A DNA stretch of 51,788 nucleotides from Affinirhizobium straminoryzae (GTDB lineage: Bacteria; Pseudomonadota; Alphaproteobacteria; Rhizobiales; Rhizobiaceae). The notes beneath the pieces were generated by a model that saw only the letters and a program-made list of their open reading frames with translations, searched no databases and had not been told where the DNA came from. Within the stretch, counting starts at the first letter, position 1. Every line of letters begins with the position of its first letter. Location of the stretch: assembly GCF_007004135.1 (NCBI RefSeq), contig NZ_VJMG01000027.1:1-51788 (forward strand). The letters run 5' to 3'. A program made the translations under genes and the position numbers. Below are positions 16,758-24,830 of this stretch, one piece after another.

Positions 16758-17768
16758 ATGAACATCAAGAGCCTTCTTCTCGGCTCCGCTGCTGCCCTCG
16801 CAGCAGTATCCGGCGCTCACGCTGCCGACGCTATCGTTGCCGCTGAGCCGGAACCGATGGAATACGTTCGCGTTTGCGACGCTTTCGGCGCTGGTTATTT
16901 CTACATCCCGGGTTCTGAAACCTGCCTGAAGATCAGCGGCTACGTCCGTTTTCAGGTTGACGTCAGCGAACTCCAGAACGACTCCGACAACGTTTCTGGT
17001 ACGGCTGGCAACTGGAATGCCAAGACCCGTGGTCTCGTAAGCTTCGCAACGAAGTCTGACACGGAACTCGGCGCTCTCGGCAGCACCATCACGATCCGCG
17101 CTTGGGGCGACAACTCCAGCGGTTCGTCGCTCGAACTCGACGAAGCTTTCCTGACCCTCGGCGGCTTCCGCGCTGGTTACGGCTACAACTACTGGGATAA
17201 CGGCATCGTTGGCGAAACCGACTCGCTCGGCTCCAATCGCATCAACCAGATCGGCTACGAAGCAACCTTCGGCGCCATCAAGGCTGGCCTGTTTGTTGAC
17301 GAGCTGACCAACACCACGCTCAACAACAACGACACCTGGGGCGTTGAAGGCCAGGTCTCCGGCGCATTTGGTCCGGTCAAGGCCTACCTGCTTGGCGGCT
17401 ACGATGTCGACAAGGATGAAGGCGCGATCCGCGGTATCCTGTCTGCCGCTGTCGGCCCGGGCACGCTCGAAGGCGCAGTTGTTTACTCCTCTGGCGTAAA
17501 CGCTTACTACAAGGACGCTGAGTGGGCATTTGCTGCCGCTTACGAAGCCAAGATCAACGACAAGATCAAGGTTACCCCCGGCTTCCAGTACTGGGACAAG
17601 CTCGGCTTCGTCGACGGCGCAAACGGCTGGAAGGCCGGCGTTGCTGTAGACTACGCCATCACCAAGGGCTTTGCTGCCAAGGTTTCGGCTCAGTACACGG
17701 ACCGCGACGACAAGAACAACGGCGACGGCTACTGGGCTGGTTACTTCCGCCTGCAGCGCTCGTTCTAA
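16758..17768 (+). CDS. outer-membrane porin 1 (Omp2b/RopA family)
   Basis: This 336-aa trimeric-type beta-barrel porin has a signal peptide of 22 residues ending AHA and a mature protein starting ADAIVAAEPEPMEYVRVC. Two conserved cysteines (C40 and C56) flank the first turn, as in rhizobial and Brucella porins. It ends in the outer-membrane sorting signal, a C-terminal phenylalanine (LQRSF). Alternating hydrophobic strands and G/N/D-rich loops cover the rest. GGAGG lies 6 bp before the ATG. It would allow diffusion of small hydrophilic solutes. It is in tandem with a very similar porin 640 bp downstream and has its own terminator. Confidence 0.93.
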   Translation: MNIKSLLLGSAAALAAVSGAHAADAIVAAEPEPMEYVRVCDAFGAGYFYIPGSETCLKISGYVRFQVDVSELQNDSDNVSGTAGNWNAKTRGLVSFATKSDTELGALGSTITIRAWGDNSSGSSLELDEAFLTLGGFRAGYGYNYWDNGIVGETDSLGSNRINQIGYEATFGAIKAGLFVDELTNTTLNNNDTWGVEGQVSGAFGPVKAYLLGGYDVDKDEGAIRGILSAAVGPGTLEGAVVYSSGVNAYYKDAEWAFAAAYEAKINDKIKVTPGFQYWDKLGFVDGANGWKAGVAVDYAITKGFAAKVSAQYTDRDDKNNGDGYWAGYFRLQRSF

Positions 17769-17786
17769 TTCGATCTAGATCGAATG
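17769..17786. repeat. 18-bp perfect palindrome right after the porin 1 stop codon
   Basis: The sequence ATTCGATCTAGATCGAAT is its own reverse complement and begins at the base after TAA. It lies between the stop codon and the terminator hairpin. Confidence 0.6.
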
Positions 17787-17791
17787 GGAGA

Positions 17792-17817
17792 AAGCCCGGC
17801 TTTGCCGGGCTTTTTTC
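17792..17817 (+). terminator. Rho-independent terminator of porin 1
   Basis: AAAGCCCGG pairs with CCGGGCTTT around CTTTG and runs into six Ts. It starts 23 bp after the stop codon. Confidence 0.92.
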
Positions 17818-18346
17818 GTTTGGCGACAGGCTGGGCGTTTCCAGCTTCTTTCCCGTCCCGTCCTGTCCCGTCGCTGATCGCCGCGTAACCGGACGCGTCC
17901 GCCGTCGACAGCTCGTCGTCTGAGGTCCGTTCCGTACCGCCTACATGTTGTCGTTCGACCTTGCTGTGTGCGCGAAGCGGCGGACTGTCCCCTGTGCCGG
18001 CGTGGCACGATGCCGGGCGGCCGGTTTGCGATTCGCGTTGTCCCGTCCGTTCGGCCGCAGAAGGAAACGATTCGGCCGCTTCGGCGTAAGCCGGTGGGGG
18101 TGCTTCGGCGACTCGTTCCGACCGAGGCGAAAGATCCTGCCCGATTTTTGCCATCAACATTGCTGCAATGTTTCTGGAAAATGCAGGCTTTCTAAGTGCT
18201 TGGCTAAAAAAACGGCACCGGTGCGCTCCATTTGGCCCGCCGCTGCGGCGTATGTCACGAAAGCGCAACAGTGCCGGGGTAGAGAGTTTGCTGGAACCGA
18301 AATCCGGGCGTTTTTAATTTTCTCTGCGGGCAAAACGGTGGTTTAG

Positions 18347-18388
18347 TTTGGACAACTCAGGCGGCAATAGTGTCTGAGGTGTCCCAAA
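18347..18388 (+). promoter_or_regulatory. stem-loop in the porin 2 leader
   Basis: TTTGG-ACA-A-CTCAG (18347-18360) pairs with CTGAG-G-TGT-CCC-AAA (18374-18388) with one mismatch and one bulged C, giving about 13 base pairs around a 13-nt loop. It ends 19 nt before the ATG and just before the GAGG ribosome site. Confidence 0.55.
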
Positions 18389-18407
18389 TCAGTCCCGAGG
18401 AAAAAAC

Positions 18408-19418
18408 ATGAACATGAGAGCTATCGTACTGAGCTCTGTTGCAGCGCTTTCTTTCGGCGCAGCAGCCCACGCAGCTGACGCCATCGTTGCTGCTGAACCG
18501 GAGCCGATGGAATATGTCCGCGTTTGCGATGCATTCGGCGCCGGTTATTTCTACATCCCGGGTTCTGAAACCTGCCTGAAGATTTCCGGTTACGTCCGCT
18601 TCCAGGTTGACGCCAGCGAACTCCAGAATGATGCCAACAACGTTTCTGGTACGGCTGGTAACTGGAATGCCAAGACCCGCGGTCTCGTGACCTTCGACAC
18701 CAAGTCCGACACGGAATACGGCGCTCTCGGCAGCACCATCACCGTTCGCGCCTGGGGTGACTCGTCGTCCTCCGGCAACCTCGAAATCGACGAAGCCTTC
18801 CTGACCCTCGGCGGCTTCCGCGCTGGTTACGGCTACAACTACTGGGATACCGATATTGCCGGCGAAACCGACGACCTCGGTTCCAACCGCATCAACCAGA
18901 TCGGTTACGAGCACACCTTCGGCGCCATCAAGGCCGGCCTGTTCGTTGACGAGCTGACCAACACGACCGCGACCAACAACGACACCTGGGGTGTTGAAGG
19001 CCAGGTCTCGGCTGCTATCGGTTCGATCAACGCTGCCCTGCTCGGCGGTTACGACGTTGACGCCAGCGAAGGCGCTGTTCGTCTGATCGTCACGGCTCCG
19101 GTTGGCCCGGGCACCCTGAACCTCGCCGGCATCTACTCCTCCGGCAACAACGCCTACTACGGCGCTGGCGAATGGACGGTTGCCACCTCCTACGAGCTGA
19201 AGGTCACCGACAAGTTCTCCGTTACCCCGGGCTTCCAGTATTGGGACAAGCTCGGCTGGGTCAGCGGCCAGAACGGCTGGAAGGCTGGCGCAACGCTCGA
19301 TTACGCCATCACCAAGGGCTTTGCTGCCAAGGTTTCCGCTCAGTACACCGACCGCGACGACCAGAACAACGGCGACGGCTACTGGTCTGGCTTCTTCCGC
19401 CTGCAGCGCTCGTTCTAA
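18408..19418 (+). CDS. outer-membrane porin 2 (Omp2b/RopA family)
   Basis: This is a 336-aa porin with the same length and layout as porin 1: a signal peptide of 22 residues with a different sequence, then an identical mature start through GYVRFQVD, cysteines C40 and C56, and the same C-terminal strand ending LQRSF. Differences cluster in loop-like stretches (for example NSSGSSLE versus SSSSGNLE) and around residues 195-265. GAGG lies 7 bp before the ATG. It is a tandem duplicate of porin 1, perhaps kept similar by gene conversion. Separate leaders and terminators suggest separately controlled expression. Confidence 0.93.
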   Translation: MNMRAIVLSSVAALSFGAAAHAADAIVAAEPEPMEYVRVCDAFGAGYFYIPGSETCLKISGYVRFQVDASELQNDANNVSGTAGNWNAKTRGLVTFDTKSDTEYGALGSTITVRAWGDSSSSGNLEIDEAFLTLGGFRAGYGYNYWDTDIAGETDDLGSNRINQIGYEHTFGAIKAGLFVDELTNTTATNNDTWGVEGQVSAAIGSINAALLGGYDVDASEGAVRLIVTAPVGPGTLNLAGIYSSGNNAYYGAGEWTVATSYELKVTDKFSVTPGFQYWDKLGWVSGQNGWKAGATLDYAITKGFAAKVSAQYTDRDDQNNGDGYWSGFFRLQRSF

Positions 19419-19438
19419 TCCGAACGAACTCTCTCTCG

Positions 19439-19499
19439 AAGGCCCGGCATTGCCGGGCCTTTTTGCGTTGGGGCCTTTTTGCGTTGGGGCTTTTTTGCG
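19439..19499 (+). terminator. porin 2 terminator with repeated T-tracts
   Basis: AAGGCCCGG (19439-19447) pairs with CCGGGCCTT (19453-19461) around a CATTG loop, followed by TTTTT. The 16-bp unit GGGCCTTTTTGCGTTG is then repeated in tandem: copies start at 19455, 19471 and 19487, the third partial with one C-to-T change. The T-tract is therefore present three times. Confidence 0.85.
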
Positions 19500-19514
19500 C
19501 GACTGTCCCTTTGG

Positions 19515-20408
19515 TCAAGCATGCGTCGCGCTGGCAAGAAACGCGCCGAGCGGTGCGGCGATCTCCGGGCGGTGAAGAAGAGGCGCGTGTCCCTGTCCGG
19601 GCGCGACAACCGCTTGCAGTGAAGGGCGTCGCGCGGCCATCGCAGCCACCGTGTCGGCGGTCAGCAGCCGTGAATGCTCGCCGCGAATCACCAGCATCGG
19701 AATGTCCGGAAACTGGTCGAACTGCGCCCAGAGCGCGGGCAGGGGGGGCGTCAGATCGGCAGCGGCAAAGGCCGTAGCGATGGCCGGATCGCAGTCGGCC
19801 ACAATGCCGTTCTCATCCTGCGTGTAGATCGCTTCTGCCATTTCCGCCCAATCCGTCTCGCTGAGGCACGGGAAGGCTGCGCCATGCACCCGCTTCAGGT
19901 CCTCCCTGGCATCCATCCAGGTTGCGAGACGACGCGGCGCCCTGAGATAGTCCTGGATCTGGCGCAGGCCCTCGATGCCGAGTTCCGGCCCGATGTCGTT
20001 GAACACGATGGCTGCCAGCCGTTCGGGTGCGAGGGCGGCGAGAACGTGCAAAATCAGTCCGCCGCGCGAGGTGCCGATGAACAGCGCGCGGTCGATCGCG
20101 AGATGGTCGAGCACGGCCATCACGTCCTGCGCTTCCGTTGCCACGGTATAGCTCGCCTTGTCGATGGCCCGGCCGGAGGAACCGCGTCCGCGATAATCGA
20201 TGCAAACGACAGACCTCGGCCGCTTTGGATCGGTGATGATCCGCTTCGCCAGCGGATGGAAGTCGCGCGCGTTGCGGGTGAGGCCCGGCAGGCAGATGAC
20301 CGGCAGCGTGTTTGGCGATGCTGCAGCCTCTGCCGCCGGAGCGTAGATTCGATAGCCAAGCTGCGTCCCATCGGTCGCGGCGATGTGGTATTGGGTGTGG
20401 TCTGCCAT
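19515..20408 (-). CDS. alpha/beta hydrolase
   Basis: This 297-aa cytoplasmic hydrolase has the alpha/beta fold. It shows LPGLTRNARDF (oxyanion region, 40-50), DYRGRGSS (71-78), the nucleophile elbow GTSRGG with S114, and a late histidine in PGQGHAPLLH. The acid residue is probably in RGEHSRLL, where many relatives have D. The cap domain lies about 140-215. It has no signal peptide. AGGAGG precedes the ATG at 20408. Substrates could be esters, lactones or similar; nothing in the sequence is decisive. It sits just upstream of no co-directed gene, facing porin 2. Confidence 0.85.
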   Translation of the reverse strand: MADHTQYHIAATDGTQLGYRIYAPAAEAAASPNTLPVICLPGLTRNARDFHPLAKRIITDPKRPRSVVCIDYRGRGSSGRAIDKASYTVATEAQDVMAVLDHLAIDRALFIGTSRGGLILHVLAALAPERLAAIVFNDIGPELGIEGLRQIQDYLRAPRRLATWMDAREDLKRVHGAAFPCLSETDWAEMAEAIYTQDENGIVADCDPAIATAFAAADLTPPLPALWAQFDQFPDIPMLVIRGEHSRLLTADTVAAMAARRPSLQAVVAPGQGHAPLLHRPEIAAPLGAFLASATHA

Positions 20409-20481
20409 GGGCTTCCTCCTTGTCCGGGAGGAAGCCTATCGCAAGGCAGCCGGGCGCGGCAGGGGAAAATGCCAGAGGGGA

Positions 20482-22554
20482 TTAACGGCGGCCGAAGCGC
20501 AGGTCGTCCTCGATATCGGCCTGCTGGCCCAGCCGGATCTTGTAGACCTGATAGTTTTCCATCACCCGCTGCACGTAGTTGCGGGTTTCCGGGAAGGGAA
20601 TGCGCTCGATCCAGTCCACGACCTCGTCGAGCGACTTGCCGCGCGGATCGCCATAGCGGGCGATCCATTCGGGCACGCGCTTCGGCCCGGCATTGTAGGC
20701 AATGAAGGTGAGGATGTAGGAGCCGCCAAAGCTGTCGATCTGTTCGCCGAGATAATGCGCACCGAGCGTGGCGTTGTATCCGGGGTCCGAGGTCAGCCGG
20801 GCGGGCGTGAAGGTCATGCCATGGCGGTTGGCGACCCCTTTGGCCGTGCCCGGCAGGATCTGCAGCAGGCCACGGGCATCGGCTGCGGAAACGGCCGCCG
20901 GATTGAAGGCGCTTTCCTGGCGGGCAATCGCATAGGCCAACGCCTTGCCGGAGCCCTGGATGTTGGCGCTGGCGGGAATGACGCCGACCGGGAAGGCGAG
21001 GGCGGCCACATCGATGCCGCGGCTGAAAGCGCTCTTGCCGATCTGCAGGGAGAGGGCGTGATTGCCGTTGCGCTCGGCACGGGCCGCCAGGATCGCCAGT
21101 TCGCCGGGGCTCGTCAGCTGCTCGCCCAGCGCGCGATAGAGCGCATCCGCCCGTTCCGGATGGCCGGCGGCATCCAGCCTGTCAATCGCGCGCACGGCCT
21201 CGCGGGCCTGGAAATCGCGGCGATCTTCCGACGTTGGCTGCGGATAGGCGACGTCGAGCGTCTTCCGCTTCAGGCGTGCGGCGGCCAGCTGTCCATAGAA
21301 GGTGGCGGGATAGGCGGCGGCCTTGGCGTAGAACGCGGCGGCCTTGCCGGAGCCGCCTTGCTCCGCCGCCCGGCCAAGCCAGTACCAGCCGCGCGAGGCC
21401 GACATCGGCCGCGACGAGGTGTCGATGATTCGCTGGAAATGCGTTTCGGCCGTTTCCGGATCGTTCAGCCCCCGCAGGGCATACCAGCCGGCATGAAATT
21501 CGGCATCGACGATATCTGCCGTCGCCTTGGCATTGTGGTTTGCGACCAGCCGGTAGGCATTGCGAAAATCGCCCTGATCCGCCAGGCCACGGGCAATGAT
21601 GCGCCGCTCGTTCCACCATTCGGTAGCATTCACCTGTTCGGCATGGTCCTGCGGTGCGCGTGCCAGAAGGCCGGCTGCTTCGCCATAACGCTCCTGCTGC
21701 CGCAGGAATTCGATCTGGGCAAACAGGAAGGCCGGATCGCGCCCCCACCCGGCGGCCGCCTTGTCGAGCAGAGCGCCGGCCGTCTTGGCGCGGCTTGCGA
21801 CCGCGCTCCAGGCGGCATAAAGCGGCGCGGCGCGCCCCAGGTCCCCGAAGCGCTTTGCCTGCGAGACCCGGTTGCGATACATCAGAAAATCCATGCGGGC
21901 GCGATGGTCCGTGCTGGTCAACAACGGCCCGAACTCCTGCAGGATGCGATCCTCGAGATCCTTGTCGAGCGTCTGGCCGGTCCAGAAGGGACGCAGCACC
22001 GATGCTGCCTGCGGCGCACGGCCGGTAGCGGCAAGCGCGCGGGCCAGAATGATGGCGCCCTGCGGCGTTTCCGGTACGGTGCGGCCAAAGGCGGCCAGAA
22101 TATCCGGTGCTGGCGGATTTTCCTGGTAAAGGGCGCGCTCCGAATTGCCGCGCAGCCGGGAAAGGCCCGGCCAGCCCTGCAGGTCGCGCTGGGCCGCGGC
22201 AATCTCGGCGGAGGGGACGTCGCGCAGGCCGGATGTCACGATCGCCCAGGTCAGAAGATGCCGGTCGAGCGAGCCTTGCGGCAGGCGGTCGCGCACGGCA
22301 AGCGCGCCGGCAGCATCGTTGTCGGAGAGAAGATCGAGCCCTGCCTTCAGCGCCGCGATGGAGGTGTCGGCTTCACCGGTTCCCGGTGCGCGGGGAATGG
22401 CGCCGGTAATCTCGGGTGTCGGCATGGCGACCTGCTGCAGTTCCACCGGCCGTGGGCGCGGCACGGGTGCGCCGTCGTCCGGCAATGGTGCTGCCGATAG
22501 CACCCCGGCGCCCAGCGAAAGCCCGATACTGGCCATCACGAACGATTTCTTCAT
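20482..22554 (-). CDS. soluble lytic murein transglycosylase (Slt family 1)
   Basis: This 690-aa periplasmic enzyme should cleave the MurNAc-GlcNAc bond of peptidoglycan, forming 1,6-anhydromuramoyl ends. It has a signal peptide (about 1-22), a proline-rich linker, a long superhelical U/L region of helical hairpins (about 60-510), and a C-terminal SLT domain. The catalytic glutamate, about E547, is in AIARQESAFNP, followed by GLLQILPGTAKGVA and AYNAGPKRVPEW. The ATG at 22554 directly precedes the signal peptide; an in-frame ATG at 22653 would add 33 residues. It is divergent from dapA, another cell-wall gene, across 218 bp; shared control is possible. Confidence 0.92.
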   Translation of the reverse strand: MKKSFVMASIGLSLGAGVLSAAPLPDDGAPVPRPRPVELQQVAMPTPEITGAIPRAPGTGEADTSIAALKAGLDLLSDNDAAGALAVRDRLPQGSLDRHLLTWAIVTSGLRDVPSAEIAAAQRDLQGWPGLSRLRGNSERALYQENPPAPDILAAFGRTVPETPQGAIILARALAATGRAPQAASVLRPFWTGQTLDKDLEDRILQEFGPLLTSTDHRARMDFLMYRNRVSQAKRFGDLGRAAPLYAAWSAVASRAKTAGALLDKAAAGWGRDPAFLFAQIEFLRQQERYGEAAGLLARAPQDHAEQVNATEWWNERRIIARGLADQGDFRNAYRLVANHNAKATADIVDAEFHAGWYALRGLNDPETAETHFQRIIDTSSRPMSASRGWYWLGRAAEQGGSGKAAAFYAKAAAYPATFYGQLAAARLKRKTLDVAYPQPTSEDRRDFQAREAVRAIDRLDAAGHPERADALYRALGEQLTSPGELAILAARAERNGNHALSLQIGKSAFSRGIDVAALAFPVGVIPASANIQGSGKALAYAIARQESAFNPAAVSAADARGLLQILPGTAKGVANRHGMTFTPARLTSDPGYNATLGAHYLGEQIDSFGGSYILTFIAYNAGPKRVPEWIARYGDPRGKSLDEVVDWIERIPFPETRNYVQRVMENYQVYKIRLGQQADIEDDLRFGRR

Positions 22555-22682
22555 CCCACAACCCGCACCAGAAAGACTGTCATCCCAATTAGCTGGAGTG
22601 ATGATTAACGGAAGCTTACCATAGTCGTGTCCTTGCACGATTTCTTTGATCACGATCCGGTGCGAAACCGGAAACAGCCTGC

Positions 22683-22711
22683 TTGTTTCAGTCTGTGGGC
22701 CGCTCTATGGT
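22683..22711 (+). promoter_or_regulatory. possible sigma70-type promoter of dapA
   Basis: TTGTTT (22683-22688) and TATGGT (22706-22711) are 17 bp apart, 62 bp before the dapA start. The match is moderate and untested. Confidence 0.3.
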
Positions 22712-22772
22712 GCGCGTCACAGTATCAGAGAATGCGGCCGAAGCATGAAGCGGGCCGTTCGGGAGTGTTTGC

Positions 22773-23657
22773 ATGTTCAAGGGGTCCATGCCCGCGCTGG
22801 TCACGCCGTTTACGGATGCGGGCGCGGTCGATGAGGCGGCATTTGCCGCTCATGTGGAATGGCAGATCGCAGAAGGTTCGACGGGGCTCGTCCCGGTTGG
22901 AACCACCGGGGAGTCGCCCACCCTCTCGCATGCCGAGCACAAACGCGTCATCGAAATCTGCATCGAGGTGGCCGCCGGGCGCGTGCCCGTGATTGCCGGT
23001 GCAGGCTCCAACAACACCCGCGAAGCGATCGAACTGGCCCAGCATGCCGAAAAGGCGGGCGCCGACGGTCTCCTCGTCGTCACCCCCTATTACAACAAGC
23101 CGACGCAGAAGGGCCTGATCGCTCATTTCAGCGCGATTGCCGAGGCCGTCAGCCTGCCGATCATCATCTACAACATTCCGCCGCGTTCGGTGATCGACAT
23201 GTCGCCGGAAACGATGGGGGCGCTTGTGAAGGCGCACAAGAACATCGTCGGCGTGAAGGATGCGACCGGCAAGCTGGAGCGCGTCTCCGAGCAGCGCATG
23301 AGCTGCGGCAAGGAGTTCATCCAGCTGTCCGGCGAGGATGGCACCGCGCTCGGTTTCAACGCCCATGGCGGCGTCGGCTGCATTTCGGTCACCGCCAATG
23401 TCGCGCCGCGGCTCTGTGCGGAATTCCAGCAGGCGACGCTGGCCGGGGATTACGCCAGGGCGCTTGAGTACCAGGACCGCCTGATGCCGCTGCACAAGGC
23501 GATCTTCATGGAGCCCGGCGTCTGCGGCGCGAAATACGGCCTGAGCCGCGTGCGCGGCATGAACCGGGCCGCCCGTTCGCCGCTCCTCTCCACGCTGGAG
23601 CCCGCCACCGAAGCCGCCATCGATGCGGCACTGCGCCACGCCGGCCTGCTGAACTGA
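22773..23657 (+). CDS. dapA: 4-hydroxy-tetrahydrodipicolinate synthase
   Basis: This 294-aa TIM-barrel aldolase condenses pyruvate with aspartate semialdehyde, the first committed step to lysine and meso-diaminopimelate. Key residues are in place: T44-T45 in GTTGE, Y107 in TPYYNKP, Y133 in IIYNIPPR, the Schiff-base lysine K162 in GVKDATG, and the tail motif GLSRVRGMN. Length is normal. GGGAG precedes the ATG at 22773. It heads the conserved rhizobial run dapA-smpB, and its divergent neighbour is a peptidoglycan lytic enzyme. Confidence 0.97.
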   Translation: MFKGSMPALVTPFTDAGAVDEAAFAAHVEWQIAEGSTGLVPVGTTGESPTLSHAEHKRVIEICIEVAAGRVPVIAGAGSNNTREAIELAQHAEKAGADGLLVVTPYYNKPTQKGLIAHFSAIAEAVSLPIIIYNIPPRSVIDMSPETMGALVKAHKNIVGVKDATGKLERVSEQRMSCGKEFIQLSGEDGTALGFNAHGGVGCISVTANVAPRLCAEFQQATLAGDYARALEYQDRLMPLHKAIFMEPGVCGAKYGLSRVRGMNRAARSPLLSTLEPATEAAIDAALRHAGLLN

Positions 23658-23799
23658 GCTTGATCCGGTCAGCGGGCGGCGCGTTTCGGTGCCCCCGCTT
23701 CCCTTCGGACATCGCGCACACTACATTGGGTCGGTCGAACCGTCGCCTCAGGGCGGATTGTCAACGAGAACCCTCAAAGGGCGGAGCTAACCACCTTCC

Positions 23800-24276
23800 A
23801 TGGCACCCAAAGGCAGCCAGCGCGTCGTCAACAAGATCGTTGCGGAAAACCGCAAGGCGCGCTTCAACTATGAAATCATCGATACCTACGAAGCGGGCAT
23901 GGTGCTGACCGGCACCGAGGTCAAGTCGCTGCGCGAAGGCAAGGCGAACATCGCCGAATCCTATGCCTCCGATGAAGATAACGAGATCTGGCTGATCAAT
24001 TCACATCTGCCGGAATATCTGCAGGCCAACCGTTTCAATCACGAGCCGCGCCGTCGCCGCAAGCTGCTGCTGTCGAAGCGCGAGATCAACCGTCTGCGGG
24101 CTGGCATCAACCGCGAGGGCATGACGCTGGTGCCGTTGAAGATCTACTTCAACGAGAAGGGGCGGGCCAAGCTGGAACTGGCGCTCGCCAAGGGCAAGAA
24201 GCTGCATGACAAGCGCGAGTCCGAGAAGGAACGCGACTGGAATCGCCAGAAGAGCCGGCTGCTGAAGTCCGGCTGA
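23800..24276 (+). CDS. smpB: SsrA-binding protein SmpB
   Basis: This 158-aa protein binds tmRNA and delivers it to stalled ribosomes for trans-translation. The OB-fold core has [29 protein letters not shown] and HLPEY, followed by the basic C-terminal tail [12 protein letters not shown] that becomes helical in the mRNA channel. The ATG at 23800 gives the normal length. It lies 142 bp after dapA, as in other Rhizobiales, and ends in a strong terminator, so it is probably the last gene of this transcript. Confidence 0.97.
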   Translation: MAPKGSQRVVNKIVAENRKARFNYEIIDTYEAGMVLTGTEVKSLREGKANIAESYASDEDNEIWLINSHLPEYLQANRFNHEPRRRRKLLLSKREINRLRAGINREGMTLVPLKIYFNEKGRAKLELALAKGKKLHDKRESEKERDWNRQKSRLLKSG

Positions 24277-24305
24277 ACGGCAACGTTCGCCCATTCGCAG
24301 GCAGG

Positions 24306-24343
24306 AAACAGCCGCCACGCGTCCCGCGTCGCGGCTGTTTTTT
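24306..24343 (+). terminator. Rho-independent terminator after smpB
   Basis: AAACAGCCGC (24306-24315) pairs with GCGGCTGTTT (24331-24340), followed by more Ts. It separates smpB from the convergent DUF1127-like gene. Confidence 0.9.
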
Positions 24344-24358
24344 CGCCAACGGATATCC

Positions 24359-24655
24359 TCAGCGGCCGCCCATGCCCATGGTGAACATCAGCGCCACCCG
24401 GCGCGCTTCGCTCACTCTCGCATCCTGCCGTGCGGCGCGGTCGAGAGCGTCGCAGGGCGGCAGGCCGTGATCCTCGAACCCGATGTCGCGCAGGCCGTGG
24501 GCGGTGAGATCGGCGGCATGATTGGGGCCGTGCCGGTTGCCGAACAGGCGATAGGCGATCGATGCGATCCAGCGAAGTCCGGCAAGGCCCGTGCGTCGGG
24601 TCAAGGACGCGGGGCTGGAGGAAGGGGTTTCGGCGGTCTGGTCGATCGTGCGCAT
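24359..24655 (-). CDS. DUF1127-like small protein
   Basis: This 98-aa protein has a variable N-terminus, a hydrophobic/arginine stretch (LRWIASIAYRLFGNRHG) and a short DUF1127-type segment, LTAHGLRDIGFEDHGLPP, followed by a C-terminal tail MFTMGMGGR. DUF1127 proteins of rhizobia are small, basic and linked in some species to phosphate and carbon metabolism or RNA control; no role can be assigned here. The ATG at 24655 has AGGA 7 bp upstream. Upstream in-frame codons to 24925 overlap non-coding-looking sequence and were not used. Confidence 0.6.
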   Translation of the reverse strand: MRTIDQTAETPSSSPASLTRRTGLAGLRWIASIAYRLFGNRHGPNHAADLTAHGLRDIGFEDHGLPPCDALDRAARQDARVSEARRVALMFTMGMGGR

Positions 24656-24830
24656 GATCCTGTCCTTTCGAAGAGGCACGAGAAAAGTCGCTCCGTGGCC
24701 GGCAGGGCGGCGGAGAAACGGCGAGGGGGCTGGAGGTTGCTTGCGGGGTGAAATGGGCAGCCTTCTGCTGCGGGCGGCAAACTGTCGCAGAAGAAGCCAT
24801 TCGTCCAGTGAATGTTCTGAATGCGATTGA

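Larger units (their letters stand above)
17769..18407. other. 639-bp spacer between the tandem porins
   Basis: Apart from the palindrome and terminator of porin 1 and the leader hairpin of porin 2, no gene is recognised. A minus-strand open frame of 167 codons crosses most of it but has no ribosome site or family likeness. The region presumably carries the porin 2 promoter and a long leader. Confidence 0.5.

Noticed and set aside
17765..18268. 167-codon minus-strand frame in the spacer between the porins
   Set aside because: No ribosome site, a biased composition and overlap with the porin 1 terminator argue against a gene.
19455..19499. Tandem repeats considered as a CRISPR-like array
   Set aside because: The units are 16 bp, contiguous without spacers, and simply extend a terminator T-tract; no cas gene is present.
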